Assembly: GCA_947502505.1 (NCBI GenBank)
Contig: CANNAE010000002.1
Location: 124,001-188,000 of the forward strand
DNA: 64,000 bases
Reading direction: 5' to 3'
Source of the DNA: an uncultured Planococcus sp.
Lineage (GTDB): Bacteria > Bacillota > Bacilli > Bacillales_A > Planococcaceae
The first letter of the stretch is position 1, and the number at the start of each line of letters is the position of its first letter. Shown here piece by piece: positions 33,904-42,507 of this stretch. The notes beneath the pieces were generated by a model, which was not told where the DNA came from, did no database searches, and saw only the letters and a program-made list of their open reading frames with translations. A program made the position numbers and the translations under genes.

Positions 33904-35316
33904 TTAATTATCGGATGGCTTATGAGGCAAGCGAATCGTGAACTTGGTCCCTCTGCCTTTTTCACTTTCCACCGAGATATCCCCGTCGTGCAAATTGACC
34001 AATTGGCGGACGATCGAAAGGCCAAGCCCAAACTGCCCGCTTCCGCGCGACATGTCTGCTTTATAAAACCTGCGCCAAATCATCTCCAGCTCATCAACTT
34101 CGATGCCGTCACCGGTATCTTCCACTTCCAGTACAGAGGCGCCGGATTCTGCACGGGCACGCAGGAAAATATCGCCGTTCTCGGTAAATTGGATGCTATT
34201 TTTGACGATGTTCACCAAGATTTGAATCAGCCGGTCCATATCTCCGTAAATCATCTCATCCGGCTCGGTTTCGATCAACAGGCGGTCGCCTTTTTCGGCT
34301 GCTTGCAATTGCAGTTGTTCCTGGATAATCTCCAAAAGCTCGGACGCTTCGATTTCTTCTTTCATAAGCGTCACTTGATTCGACCGGATTTTCTCATAAT
34401 CCAGGTTTTCATTGACGAGGCGCATGAGCCGTTTGGTTTCATCGCTCACAAGGCGAATGCCTTTCTCGCGCTGCTGTTCTTCAATCATGCCGCTCTTCAA
34501 GCCTTCGATAATGCCGGCAATAGTCGTAAGTGGCGTCCTCATTTCATGCGACACATCGGCCATAAAGCGCCGCCTGCGGTTTTCGAGCTGTTCAATTTCT
34601 TCATTCGATCGCTGCAGCTTATCCGCCATGACATTGAAATCATGTGCCAAATCACCAAACTCATCAAAATTCGACTCCGGCAAATTGACTTGGTAATGCC
34701 CCTCGCTGATCATCGACGCCGCTTTTTGCATACGCTGCAGCCGCGTGACGTGGATTTTAGCCAATAGCAGGCTCAGCAGCAAAGCGAACGGCAATGAAAT
34801 GGCAATGACAACGATGAGTGTCCGGTTCAAATCCGCCACCATTTCCCGGATCCCGCTTACCGGCGAAGCCAATAATACCCCGCCAGCAAGCGTGCTGCCT
34901 TCAACATAAGGCAGTGCGACGAAAGTCATCGATCGCTCGAAACGTTCGACATCCCGGTAGACAGTCAAGGTTTCGCCGCGTTCGATAACATTCCATTCTT
35001 CAGCCGTCAGTTCGACCGATGGAAAATTGCCGTTGATCGGATAGAGGATCCGGCTTTGCTGGTCGAAGACGATAAAGTTGATATTTTGCGCTTCGAGCAC
35101 CGTTACATAGGATTGCAAGTCTGTCCCCGGGCGTGCTTGTTCCAATTCCTCAAGGATCTGCTCGCCGTAGCGCTCTAATTCCTCCGCCTTGTCCGAATAC
35201 GCTACCCGCTCGCCGTAAAAAATGAACAAGGTGCTTAAAATGGCTACCGCAAACAGCAAAACGCCCATATGGCTTGCGATCAACTGGTAGAAATACTTAA
35301 CCCGCAAGTTCTTCAA
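33904..35316 (-). CDS. sensor histidine kinase
   Basis: 470-residue membrane kinase: helix about 10-30, extracytoplasmic sensor about 31-160, second helix about 163-187, HAMP, then HisKA with SHEMRTPLTTIAG (phospho-His about 245) and HATPase with NIVKNSIQFT (N box), EVEDTGDGIE (G1) and GQFGLGLSIV (G2). The start overlaps the regulator stop by 20 bases. The input signal is unknown; the size and layout are of the PhoR/CssS type, and htrA is next downstream, hinting at envelope stress. Confidence 0.93.
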   Translation of the reverse strand: MKNLRVKYFYQLIASHMGVLLFAVAILSTLFIFYGERVAYSDKAEELERYGEQILEELEQARPGTDLQSYVTVLEAQNINFIVFDQQSRILYPINGNFPSVELTAEEWNVIERGETLTVYRDVERFERSMTFVALPYVEGSTLAGGVLLASPVSGIREMVADLNRTLIVVIAISLPFALLLSLLLAKIHVTRLQRMQKAASMISEGHYQVNLPESNFDEFGDLAHDFNVMADKLQRSNEEIEQLENRRRRFMADVSHEMRTPLTTIAGIIEGLKSGMIEEQQREKGIRLVSDETKRLMRLVNENLDYEKIRSNQVTLMKEEIEASELLEIIQEQLQLQAAEKGDRLLIETEPDEMIYGDMDRLIQILVNIVKNSIQFTENGDIFLRARAESGASVLEVEDTGDGIEVDELEMIWRRFYKADMSRGSGQFGLGLSIVRQLVNLHDGDISVESEKGRGTKFTIRLPHKPSDN

Positions 35317-35977
35317 ATTTATAGCCCACTCCCCACACCGTATGGAAGAGCTGGTCCCCTTCCGGAATTTTCTTGCGCAGTCGTTTAATGTGGACGTCGA
35401 CCGTCCGTTCGTCGCCGTAAAATTGATAGCCCCATACTTGTTCGAGCAATTGCTCGCGGCTGAACACTTGCTTTGGGTGCTGCAGGAAAAACACCAGCAG
35501 ATCGAATTCCTTCGGCGTTAGGTTGTCGATCGCTTGCCCGTCTTTTACGACTTCGCGTGTTTCTTTCCTGACATGAAAATGGGCCGTGCGGATGCCGTCA
35601 TCGGAGGCTTCGCCTTTTCGCGCCCTCCTGGTCACCGCTTTGATGCGCGCCATCAAGGTCAAGGGGCTGAAAGGCTTGGTCACGTAATCGTCTGCGCCCA
35701 TTTCAAAACCGATCACTTGGTCGGATTCGCTGTCTTTCGCTGTCAGCATGATGATGGGCACCTCGCTCCCCGTTTCACGGATTTTCCGGCATAAAGCAAT
35801 GCCATCCATCCCCGGAAGCATCCAGTCCAGGATGAGCAAGTCGAAATCCCCTTCCTGAAATTTACGGTATCCTTCAAGCCCATCTGCAGCAAAGTCACCT
35901 ACGAGCCCTTCTTTTGAAAAAAACAATTCCAGCATCGAGCTGACACTTGGATTATCTTCCACTACCAATATTTTCAT
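35297..35977 (-). CDS. OmpR-family response regulator
   Basis: 226-residue regulator: receiver domain with the acidic pair VVEDN and phospho-Asp in LLILDWMLPGMDG (about 53), Lys in TAKD/YVTKPFSP (about 103), then a winged-helix DNA-binding domain (EQVWGYQFYGDERTVDVH, about 175-192). The ATG at 35977 has AGGAGGTG upstream; the open frame extends further but without a site. It is first in a two-gene operon with the overlapping kinase. Target genes are not shown; htrA is a candidate. Confidence 0.93.
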   Translation of the reverse strand: MKILVVEDNPSVSSMLELFFSKEGLVGDFAADGLEGYRKFQEGDFDLLILDWMLPGMDGIALCRKIRETGSEVPIIMLTAKDSESDQVIGFEMGADDYVTKPFSPLTLMARIKAVTRRARKGEASDDGIRTAHFHVRKETREVVKDGQAIDNLTPKEFDLLVFFLQHPKQVFSREQLLEQVWGYQFYGDERTVDVHIKRLRKKIPEGDQLFHTVWGVGYKFEELAG

Positions 35978-36019
35978 GATCCCACCTCCTGATTGCGGTT
36001 CAAGGTATATGAAAAATTC

Positions 36020-36050
36020 AAAAGGCCGCCCTGAAATTCGGGACGGCCGC
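36020..36050 (-). terminator. terminator after the GTPase gene
   Basis: GGCCG.CC.GAA pairs with TTC.GG.CGGCC, followed on the minus strand by TTTTGAATTTTT. Confidence 0.75.
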
Positions 36051-36055
36051 ATGGT

Positions 36056-37069
36056 TCAAGCATTCTTTTCTTTCTTTTTCAGCTTATCATAGAGGCTGCC
36101 GATCATCTCGTAATCGATGGCGATATTGTTTTCATACGCATATTTCACCCCGTAGCCGAGCGCCAAGGTCATGGAGCTTGCGACCGTCCCGCCGATGATG
36201 GAGCCTGCCCCTGGGACAAATTTCAAGGCTTGGCGGTAAAGGGTATGTCCAATCGTCTGTGTTGCCGTAATGACAATCATGTCTTTTGCGGCTTTTTTCG
36301 TCAACGGCTTATCATAGAGATTCGATAATTTGACGATGAGTCCGACCTGCAGCGTAGTCAGCGGCAGCACGTCCGACCCAGGAATCGGGGAGGCGCCGAT
36401 GATTCCTGCTGAGACCCCGGCCCCTACGATCCAGCGCGTAGCGGCAGATGATTTCTCTTTCATGCTTTTGGCGAAGAGCAGGTCTTTCCCCTTCTTTTCC
36501 AGCAATAGCAATATTTCTTTCTTCAGTAAATCCAAGTTCTCTTCCGTTTTCGAAGATACCGGAATCACTTTGTATTTGCTATTCGTATGGCCTTTGATGA
36601 ATTTGATGATTGATGGGATGTCTTCTGCCGCATCGATTTTATTCAAGACGATGAGGATGTCTTTATTATGCTTTTCGATCTCGGCGAATTTTTGCTTTTC
36701 GCTATCTGAAAAGACCGTTCCGGCAGCGTTCAGGAAAAACAGCACCACATCCGATTGCTGGACGAATTCCAAAGTCTTTTTCGGGTTTTCATCATTCGGG
36801 TCATTGAGCCCCGGTGTATCCATGAACTTGATGTTCTCCAAGCCGCGGATATTATAAGGGTCCACGCTGACCGTCTCGCCAGGCATCGGGTTGGTGCTGG
36901 CAATGTTTTCACCGATGATTTTATTCACCGTCGTCGATTTCCCGGCATTGACTTCACCGATCAACGAGATCAGCAAATCCTGCTCAAGCTTATCGCTCAC
37001 TTTTTTCATCTCATCTTCAAATACTTTATCCATCGCACGCATGACTTCATCTTCGAAATCCTTAACCAT
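36056..37069 (-). CDS. Era/YcjF-like GTPase with C-terminal DUF697-type domain
   Basis: 337-residue GTPase. P-loop GEVNAGKST (about residues 38-46), G3 in DTPGLND, G4 in LNKIDAA and a G5-like VSSKTE are visible; the C-terminal third has two hydrophobic hairpins (WIVGAGVSAGIIGASPIPG and VPGAGSIIGGTVASSM) suggesting membrane association. The ATG at 37069 is preferred because AGGAGGAG lies 8 bases upstream. The frame runs open to an ATG at 37168, which would add 33 residues with helix-like sequence but has no ribosome site. Function is unknown; relatives are linked to membrane stress. Confidence 0.82.
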   Translation of the reverse strand: MVKDFEDEVMRAMDKVFEDEMKKVSDKLEQDLLISLIGEVNAGKSTTVNKIIGENIASTNPMPGETVSVDPYNIRGLENIKFMDTPGLNDPNDENPKKTLEFVQQSDVVLFFLNAAGTVFSDSEKQKFAEIEKHNKDILIVLNKIDAAEDIPSIIKFIKGHTNSKYKVIPVSSKTEENLDLLKKEILLLLEKKGKDLLFAKSMKEKSSAATRWIVGAGVSAGIIGASPIPGSDVLPLTTLQVGLIVKLSNLYDKPLTKKAAKDMIVITATQTIGHTLYRQALKFVPGAGSIIGGTVASSMTLALGYGVKYAYENNIAIDYEMIGSLYDKLKKKEKNA

Positions 37070-37217
37070 TGGCCAGTCTCCTCCTTCAAGATCCTTATCC
37101 TCATTATAAAGGCTTCTAGCGTTTCCGACCATTTTCAGCCATTCCACAGCACTCGCCAACAGTTCCATTTCATAGTAGCATGAAAGAAATAAGCAAATTC
37201 ATAAGGAGTGTCTGTCC

Positions 37218-37544
37218 ATGTGTGAACGCCCCCGTGTTTTCGGGCTCGATGTCGACCTTGAAACCCGCTGCCGCCATTACCATTCGGAAAACGACCGGAT
37301 CGCCATCCGCTTCTACTGCTGCGGAAAATACTTTCCTTGCTTTGCTTGCCACGAGGCTACGGGCTGTGGCGCTACTGCCGTCTGGCCAAAAAAGCGGTTT
37401 TACGAAAAAGCGATTTTATGCGGGGCATGCGGTACTGAATTGTCCATTCGCGAATATCTCGATTGCGCTTCTGCCTGCCCGCATTGCGCCGCCGCCTTTA
37501 ATCCCGGCTGCAGCCTCCATAAGCACCTGTATTTTGAAGTTTAA
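37218..37544 (+). CDS. CHY zinc-finger protein
   Basis: 108-residue protein rich in Cys/His with the CHY-type pattern: TRCRHYHSENDRIAIRF, FYCCGKYFPCFACH, LCGACGTELSIREYL and CPHCAAAFNPGC. These can bind three zinc ions. The family (yeast Hot13-like in eukaryotes) is conserved in Bacillales but without a proven role. AAGGAGTG precedes the ATG. It is divergent from the GTPase gene and convergent with the RDD gene. Confidence 0.85.
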   Translation: MCERPRVFGLDVDLETRCRHYHSENDRIAIRFYCCGKYFPCFACHEATGCGATAVWPKKRFYEKAILCGACGTELSIREYLDCASACPHCAAAFNPGCSLHKHLYFEV

Positions 37545-37584
37545 ATTCCGTGCTCTTTTCGACTTTGTTATAGCTTGAGCGGAT

Positions 37585-38106
37585 TCACTCTTTTTTAATG
37601 ACTTTTGTTCCGCTCAACCAATCATAGAGCGCACGTTTTTCCTTTGACAACAAAGCACTCAAAATATATAAAAACAGCAATCCGTAAATTCCTGCGCCTA
37701 CCCACATCCATATGGCAGGAATACTTTTCTCACCGTTTTCGACTAAGCGGTAGACGAGAAAGTGGGACAGTTCCCAAGGCGTAAATTTCAAGGCTGTGCG
37801 AACGGCCGAACGCATCAGGCCAACCGTTTTCCCATTGCTTCCGGCTACCTGAATCTTCATTTTCCGCTTGCCGAAGCTTCCTCTGAAATGCCTTGAATCG
37901 AAAACGGCAAAATACAACGAAACAGGCATCGTGACCAATAGAAAGCCAGCCAGTTGCGCCATCAGCAGAGAGCCTTGGAATAAACCTTGAATATCCGGAA
38001 CGGCAAAAACCGTGACCAAGGCGAGCAGCATTAAATAAAGCCCAATCCACAGGTAATCCCATAGAAATGCTTTCAGGCGGATCCATATGCCTGCTGCGGC
38101 CATCAC
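37585..38106 (-). CDS. RDD-family membrane protein
   Basis: 173-residue protein with the RDD opening IRLKAFLWDYLWIGLYL, three to four transmembrane helices (about 12-35, 45-68, 130-155) and the late KRALYDWLSGTKVI motif. The family includes putative ion transporters and small proteins of unknown role. A weak GGGGG-type site precedes the ATG. It stands alone between the CHY and GNAT genes. Confidence 0.8.
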   Translation of the reverse strand: MMAAAGIWIRLKAFLWDYLWIGLYLMLLALVTVFAVPDIQGLFQGSLLMAQLAGFLLVTMPVSLYFAVFDSRHFRGSFGKRKMKIQVAGSNGKTVGLMRSAVRTALKFTPWELSHFLVYRLVENGEKSIPAIWMWVGAGIYGLLFLYILSALLSKEKRALYDWLSGTKVIKKE

Positions 38107-38167
38107 TCCCGCCCCCTCCCTTTCTTAGTTAATTCTACGCCGTACGCTTTCTCCCTTTTTTGCATAG

Positions 38168-38218
38168 AAAACCCCCTCCCGAAAATCTAGGATTGCTGAT
38201 TTTTGGGAGGGGGCATTT
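38168..38218 (-). terminator. terminator after the GNAT gene
   Basis: CCCCCTCCC pairs with GGGAGGGGG with further AAATC/GATTT pairing; T's follow on the minus strand. Confidence 0.85.
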
Positions 38219-38219
38219 T

Positions 38220-38699
38220 TCATTTCACTTTTAGGCACATCGCGAATTGCTCGCCTTTTTTGCCCATGACTCTTCTGCCGGTATCTTCAAAGCCGGCTTT
38301 TTGATAAAGCTTTTGCGCAGCGAGATTGCGCGCATTGACGCCGAGCACGATTTCGTCAAAAGCGGCGAATTCTTTTTGCAAAAAAGCGGGCAAGGCTTCC
38401 AGCGAACCGGTGGCGATGCCGCGCCCTTGAAATTTCGGGTTGACGGAATAGCCACGCAACAACAAGGCTTTCGGGTTATCGGAATAACGTTTTCGGTCTT
38501 CCGATTCATCCAGCTCGAAAAATCCGGCCACTTCGCCGCGTGCGCGGATGACAACCAGATGCTTTTCAGGATTTCCCGCATCTCGCTTGATGAGGTCCTG
38601 GGGCATCATGGTGAATTCCTGCTGGTCCACAGGAAGGTCATAGGAGACATCTGTTCTTTTGGTATAGCTATGCAAACTCACTTCACTTTTTCTGATCAC
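38220..38699 (-). CDS. GNAT-family N-acetyltransferase
   Basis: 159-residue GNAT protein. The acetyl-CoA-binding motif is NPKFQGRGIATG (about residues 89-100), preceded by a beta strand LLLRGYSV; the C-terminal strand ARNLAAQKLYQKAGFED is also typical. Substrate is not evident. The start is GTG after GGGGG. It follows the metallophosphoesterase gene by 23 bases, so co-transcription is possible. Confidence 0.85.
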   Translation of the reverse strand: MIRKSEVSLHSYTKRTDVSYDLPVDQQEFTMMPQDLIKRDAGNPEKHLVVIRARGEVAGFFELDESEDRKRYSDNPKALLLRGYSVNPKFQGRGIATGSLEALPAFLQKEFAAFDEIVLGVNARNLAAQKLYQKAGFEDTGRRVMGKKGEQFAMCLKVK

Positions 38700-38722
38700 G
38701 AAAATCGGTCCCCCTAAACGAG

Positions 38723-39550
38723 TTATTCATTCTCCAGCGTTACGACTACGACTTCGGGCAAATTGAAAATACGCAGCGGAAACCCGCTATTTCCAAGGCC
38801 CCTGCTCAATACAAGCTGTGTATCATCTGATTCGAAGATGCCTTCGGTCATGCTCGGGAACCAGCCTTGCCCCGGAGCGATCAAGCCCCCAAGCCCAGGT
38901 ATGCGAATCTGGCCGCCGTGTGCATGGCCGGCAAAAACCACATCGATGCCTGCGCTCGCATAAGTCTCCAAGTGTTCCGGGCGATGGGCAAGCAGTAAGG
39001 TGAATGCATCACTGAGCCCCGCTTCTGCGATGCTATTGCTCGTGAATTCCGCTTCCCGGATATTGACATCCATCAGCGGGTCGTCGATGCCTGCAATTTG
39101 TATAGCTTCCCCGTTTTCTTCCCAGACGACAGAGCGATTGCGCAGCACTTCCACACCGCGTTCTTCGAGGGCAGGGACGATTTCATCATCCAATTTGTTC
39201 GAGGATACTTCATGGTTGCCGATGACATAGTACACATCACTCATCTCGACCAGCCCATCGACCGCCGCCAAGCTTCGTTCTAAATTGTAGCGGTCGCTGT
39301 CGATCAAATCTCCGGTAATGAAAATGACGTCCGGATTTGCCGCTTCGACTTTATCCAATAACGCTTGTTGGCCGTCCCCGAACTCGGCGTTGTGCAGGTC
39401 CGATACTTGGACAATGCGCTTGCCGGCAAATGCATCCGGTACTTTTTCCGACTGGACCGTATATTCGGTCGTGACGATCCAGTTATTATTGACCCAGGCA
39501 AAACCCCACAAGAACAGTGCCACTAAAATCAATGCAATCAGTTTCTTCAT
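38723..39550 (-). CDS. membrane-anchored metallophosphoesterase
   Basis: 275-residue calcineurin-like phosphoesterase with an N-terminal anchor (residues 3-20). Metal-site motifs in order: QVSDLHN (about 50), TGDLIDSD (about 80), IGNHE (about 112), LLLAHRPE (about 190) and GHAHGGQ (about 207). Similar Bacillus proteins (YkuE/YkoQ type) sit at the cell surface; substrate is not evident. TTGAGGAA precedes the ATG. Confidence 0.87.
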   Translation of the reverse strand: MKKLIALILVALFLWGFAWVNNNWIVTTEYTVQSEKVPDAFAGKRIVQVSDLHNAEFGDGQQALLDKVEAANPDVIFITGDLIDSDRYNLERSLAAVDGLVEMSDVYYVIGNHEVSSNKLDDEIVPALEERGVEVLRNRSVVWEENGEAIQIAGIDDPLMDVNIREAEFTSNSIAEAGLSDAFTLLLAHRPEHLETYASAGIDVVFAGHAHGGQIRIPGLGGLIAPGQGWFPSMTEGIFESDDTQLVLSRGLGNSGFPLRIFNLPEVVVVTLENE

Positions 39551-39729
39551 GTTTTATTCCTCAATTCATTGGTATGGCCTGTGCATGTGATTGATCTGCA
39601 CAAGTCTCATTTCGGCAGCTTATTGTGCCTGTTGAAGTAGCCAGCACGGAAAAAATCCGCTGCAACGGAAAGCTTCTCCGATGCGCCGCCAAATCCTGTT
39701 CTTATTCTAACAGCATTCCCCCAAAAGAA

Positions 39730-39758
39730 AAGCAATCAGCTAATGCAGCTGATTGCTT
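39730..39758 (-). terminator. terminator of the yxlEFG-like operon
   Basis: AAGCAATCAGCT pairs perfectly with AGCTGATTGCTT over a 5-base loop, with T-rich sequence on the minus strand, directly at the permease stop. Confidence 0.88.
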
Positions 39759-40544
39759 CTATACTTTCGTTTTTGCGCGGTTCCTTTTCGCGAACCAAAT
39801 GCCTGTTGCTGCCAGGATTATCAAACATGCAAGCGAGATGACAAGGGTCCAGGCAAGCGCATTTGCATCAGGACCGATATCCAGGAATGATGCCGCGTAA
39901 TTCGGCAGCCTCAGCGGCGACCATTCCCAACGGCTGCCGAACAAGCTATGGATAAGCTGTAAGACCAATAAGGCCGCAAGCGTCAATCCGGCAGCCAGGC
40001 CCGCATTCGGCATGGATGCACTCGCGAATAAAACCAAGGTCACGACCAGCACGATCCAGACACTATAAGTCGCCGCAAATGCCACAAACTCGCCAAACGG
40101 CACCGCTGAAAACAGCACTGCGGTGTAATAATAACCCGCCAAAAAGCCAGCCCATACGCTAAACAGCGATACGGCGGAAGCCATCAACCATTTGCTGAGA
40201 AAATAGGAAGTATACGATAAAGGCCGTACATATAAAAGAGTCGCCGTTCCGTTCCGGCGCTCGCCAGCAATGCTGCCCATATAAGCAAGAACGAGCACTA
40301 GCATGCCAATCAGCTGAAACTGGCCCATCACGGCCACCATCAATTGTTCAGGTTCAGGATCCGGCAGTTCGATGACGGCGCCTTCTGGCAGCCCGCCTGT
40401 TGCATCGAGAATTTGAGGAAGGTAATAATTCGACAACGGTTCCGTGATGCCCAACAAGATAAAGACAACGGGAATCCAAAATATTTTATAATTGCGCAGG
40501 TTCTCTCGCCATTCTTTCAATAGCAGTGCCGAAAATTGCTTCAT
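39759..40544 (-). CDS. yxlG: ABC-2 type transporter permease, YxlG/NosY-like
   Basis: 261-residue permease with six transmembrane segments. It starts MKQFSALLLKEWRENLRNYK, the usual amphipathic entry helix of NosY/YxlG-type ABC-2 permeases. The ATG at 40544 overlaps the ATPase stop (ATGA), so a longer upstream frame is rejected. Together with the two upstream genes it matches the yxlEFG part of the B. subtilis sigY operon. The transported compound is unknown. Confidence 0.82.
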   Translation of the reverse strand: MKQFSALLLKEWRENLRNYKIFWIPVVFILLGITEPLSNYYLPQILDATGGLPEGAVIELPDPEPEQLMVAVMGQFQLIGMLVLVLAYMGSIAGERRNGTATLLYVRPLSYTSYFLSKWLMASAVSLFSVWAGFLAGYYYTAVLFSAVPFGEFVAFAATYSVWIVLVVTLVLFASASMPNAGLAAGLTLAALLVLQLIHSLFGSRWEWSPLRLPNYAASFLDIGPDANALAWTLVISLACLIILAATGIWFAKRNRAKTKV

Positions 40545-41422
40545 TTCCCCGCCACCACCTTCAAGAAGATATCCTCTAGGCTCGCGGTCTCTTGTTCGAC
40601 CCCGACCACGGGCAAGTTCTTGACCGCCAAGAACCGGAACACCTCCTGCATGGCCGGCCCTTCCGCTTTCACGGGAATAACGGCCGCTGTGCCTTTCACG
40701 ACTGCTGGCCAAGGCGCCTGTTGCACAAACCCTTCCGCAGCGTCAGCGTTTTCGAAACGAATCCGAATTTGCGGATCCTCATAACGGCTGCGTACTTCGC
40801 TCAGGGAACCATGTTCCACCAATCGCCCATTCTGCAAAAACAAGAGCTGGTCCGTCATTTCTTCAGCATCGTTCAAAATATGGGTAGAGTAAAGAACCGT
40901 CGTCTGCCCGTGAAGTGATTTCAATAGCTCCATTACTTCCCTGCGCCCAGTCGGGTCCAAGGAAGAAATCGGTTCATCCAAAAGCAGCAGGCTCGGCTGG
41001 TGCACTATCGCTTGCGCAAGCCCAAGCCGCTGCTTCATGCCTCCTGAAAACCCGCCGATTTTCTTATGGGCCACTTGATGAAGCCCGACAAACCCCAATG
41101 TCCGTTCCGATTGCTGGCGGGCTTTCTTGGCATCGACGCCACTCAGCTTGGCGGCCATTTCCGTAAACTCCAAAGCGCTCAGCCACGGGAAAAACCTGGG
41201 ATATTGCGGCAAAAAGCCAATCGACAAATTTTTCTTGCGCTGGATCTCCCCGCCCGTCGCTTCCAACAGCCCGGCAAGCATTGACAGCGTCGTGGTCTTT
41301 CCAGCACCATTCGGCCCGATTAGCGCCGTCGCACTGCCTTCTGCCAGTTCAAAGCCTATCCCGTCGACTGCGTGCTCGCTGCCAAAACGCTTTGATAATG
41401 ACTTAACTTCCACTAGGTTCAA
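40541..41422 (-). CDS. yxlF: ABC transporter ATP-binding protein, YxlF-like
   Basis: 293-residue ABC ATPase: Walker A LIGPNGAGKTT (about 35-45), Q-loop, signature FSGGMKQR (about 130), Walker B LLLLDEPISSLDP (about 150) and the switch His in YSTHIL. A C-terminal regulatory tail follows. The start is TTG at 41422, overlapping the upstream gene's TGA as TTGA with GGAGG 8 bases before it. It pairs with the permease downstream. Confidence 0.87.
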   Translation of the reverse strand: MNLVEVKSLSKRFGSEHAVDGIGFELAEGSATALIGPNGAGKTTTLSMLAGLLEATGGEIQRKKNLSIGFLPQYPRFFPWLSALEFTEMAAKLSGVDAKKARQQSERTLGFVGLHQVAHKKIGGFSGGMKQRLGLAQAIVHQPSLLLLDEPISSLDPTGRREVMELLKSLHGQTTVLYSTHILNDAEEMTDQLLFLQNGRLVEHGSLSEVRSRYEDPQIRIRFENADAAEGFVQQAPWPAVVKGTAAVIPVKAEGPAMQEVFRFLAVKNLPVVGVEQETASLEDIFLKVVAGK

Positions 41423-41613
41423 TAATTCCGCCTCCCTATAACAAAGTATAGAATTGGCCCGATTAGGTTCAGCAAGACAATGATCGCCGCCCACATCCAT
41501 TTCGGACCGTTCGGATTCGGATTTCTAACCAAATCCACCAATGCGAAGATCATCAATGCGATCTGCAAGACCAGAATGGGCAGCACCAATAAAATTGTGC
41601 GTTCATCCATCAT
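41419..41613 (-). CDS. yxlE: small PLDc_N-domain membrane protein, YxlE-like
   Basis: 64-residue protein with two hydrophobic segments and the phospholipase D-nuclease N-terminal pattern (DLVRNPNPNGPKWMWAAIIV, residues 28-47; ending GPILYFVIGRR). B. subtilis YxlE is a small membrane protein in the sigY operon and contributes to negative control of SigY. GGGGGGA lies 8 bases before the ATG at 41613. It is translationally coupled to the ATPase gene. Neither sigY nor yxlCD is present nearby. Confidence 0.8.
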   Translation of the reverse strand: MMDERTILLVLPILVLQIALMIFALVDLVRNPNPNGPKWMWAAIIVLLNLIGPILYFVIGRRNY

Positions 41614-41690
41614 GTTCGTATTCCCCCCTGTACTACTTTCGCTTCTATATATTATTTCGCTGCGCAGGCCCGCTCTCCCTGCATAGGCAT

Positions 41691-41716
41691 GAAAAAGGAC
41701 CGCACACAGCGGTCCT
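41691..41716 (-). terminator. terminator after msrA
   Basis: AGGACCGC pairs with GCGGTCCT over a 5-base loop, T5 on the minus strand. Confidence 0.85.
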
Positions 41717-41729
41717 GTCATTTACTAGA

Positions 41730-42401
41730 TTACCATTTCAGCTCCAGCAAAACTTGCCGAAGAGCCTCCCGATGCTCTTCGGCAATCGGCCATCCACTGA
41801 TTTCTTCCATCAATTGCTGGCGGCTGCCGAAGCCTTTGACAAATCCATTCAAGCGCGCCGCAAAAGTCGATTGAGTCAATAGGCTGGCATCGGGATAAAG
41901 TTCAGCCAATTGTTCAAGTGCTTTCGGATAACGCTTTAAATAATATTTCTGGTGGCGCTCTTCGGCTTCAGTAAATCCATCGAAAGGCCGGATTTCCGTT
42001 TCGACCGGCTCGTTCAACTGCTGTTCTTTCTCTTTTTTCAATTTTTCAAGGATGCGCTTTTGCTCTTCGGACTGCCAAAATATCAAGGAAATGTACTGGC
42101 GTCCTTTATAGGCGTCTCGATTTGGGTAATGGCTGCGCCAAAATTCCCTCACGATTTCTTCAAACCGGATCTGCGCAGGATCAAATTCCACTTGGATGGT
42201 TTCTGTATGGTCGCCCATTTGCCGGTAAGTGGGATGGCCCGATGTGCCGCCCGCATAGCCGGTCCGTGTCCGGATCACGCCAGCAAGTGAACCGAACTGC
42301 GCATCCGGGCTCCAAAAACAGCCCATCCCGAAGCTTGCGGTTTCGAGGTTCGCTGTAGTGGGCAAGTCTTGTTCAAGTGTTAAGATCGTTGTTTTCGCCA
42401 T
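41730..42401 (-). CDS. msrA: peptide-methionine (S)-S-oxide reductase
   Basis: 223-residue MsrA that repairs oxidised methionine. The active-site motif GMGCFW (about residues 25-30) carries the catalytic Cys; TGYAGGTSGHPTY (about 47-59), HTETIQVEFDP (about 64-74) and the late IFWQSEEQK complete the fold. It is longer than minimal MsrA by a C-terminal extension lacking obvious recycling Cys. GGAGAGG precedes the ATG. Confidence 0.92.
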   Translation of the reverse strand: MAKTTILTLEQDLPTTANLETASFGMGCFWSPDAQFGSLAGVIRTRTGYAGGTSGHPTYRQMGDHTETIQVEFDPAQIRFEEIVREFWRSHYPNRDAYKGRQYISLIFWQSEEQKRILEKLKKEKEQQLNEPVETEIRPFDGFTEAEERHQKYYLKRYPKALEQLAELYPDASLLTQSTFAARLNGFVKGFGSRQQLMEEISGWPIAEEHREALRQVLLELKW

Positions 42402-42507
42402 AGCCGTTTCCTCTCCTTAAGAGCCGCCCTTTGTGCTTTGGGCCATTTTTCATTATGATAATAGCAAGTAACCCAATATATCATCGATTGAAAGCGGGTG
42501 TATCTGC

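Noticed and set aside
33844..34767. Plus-strand open frame of 307 codons
   Set aside because: Antisense to the sensor kinase with all its H/N/G boxes; composition is that of a shadow frame.
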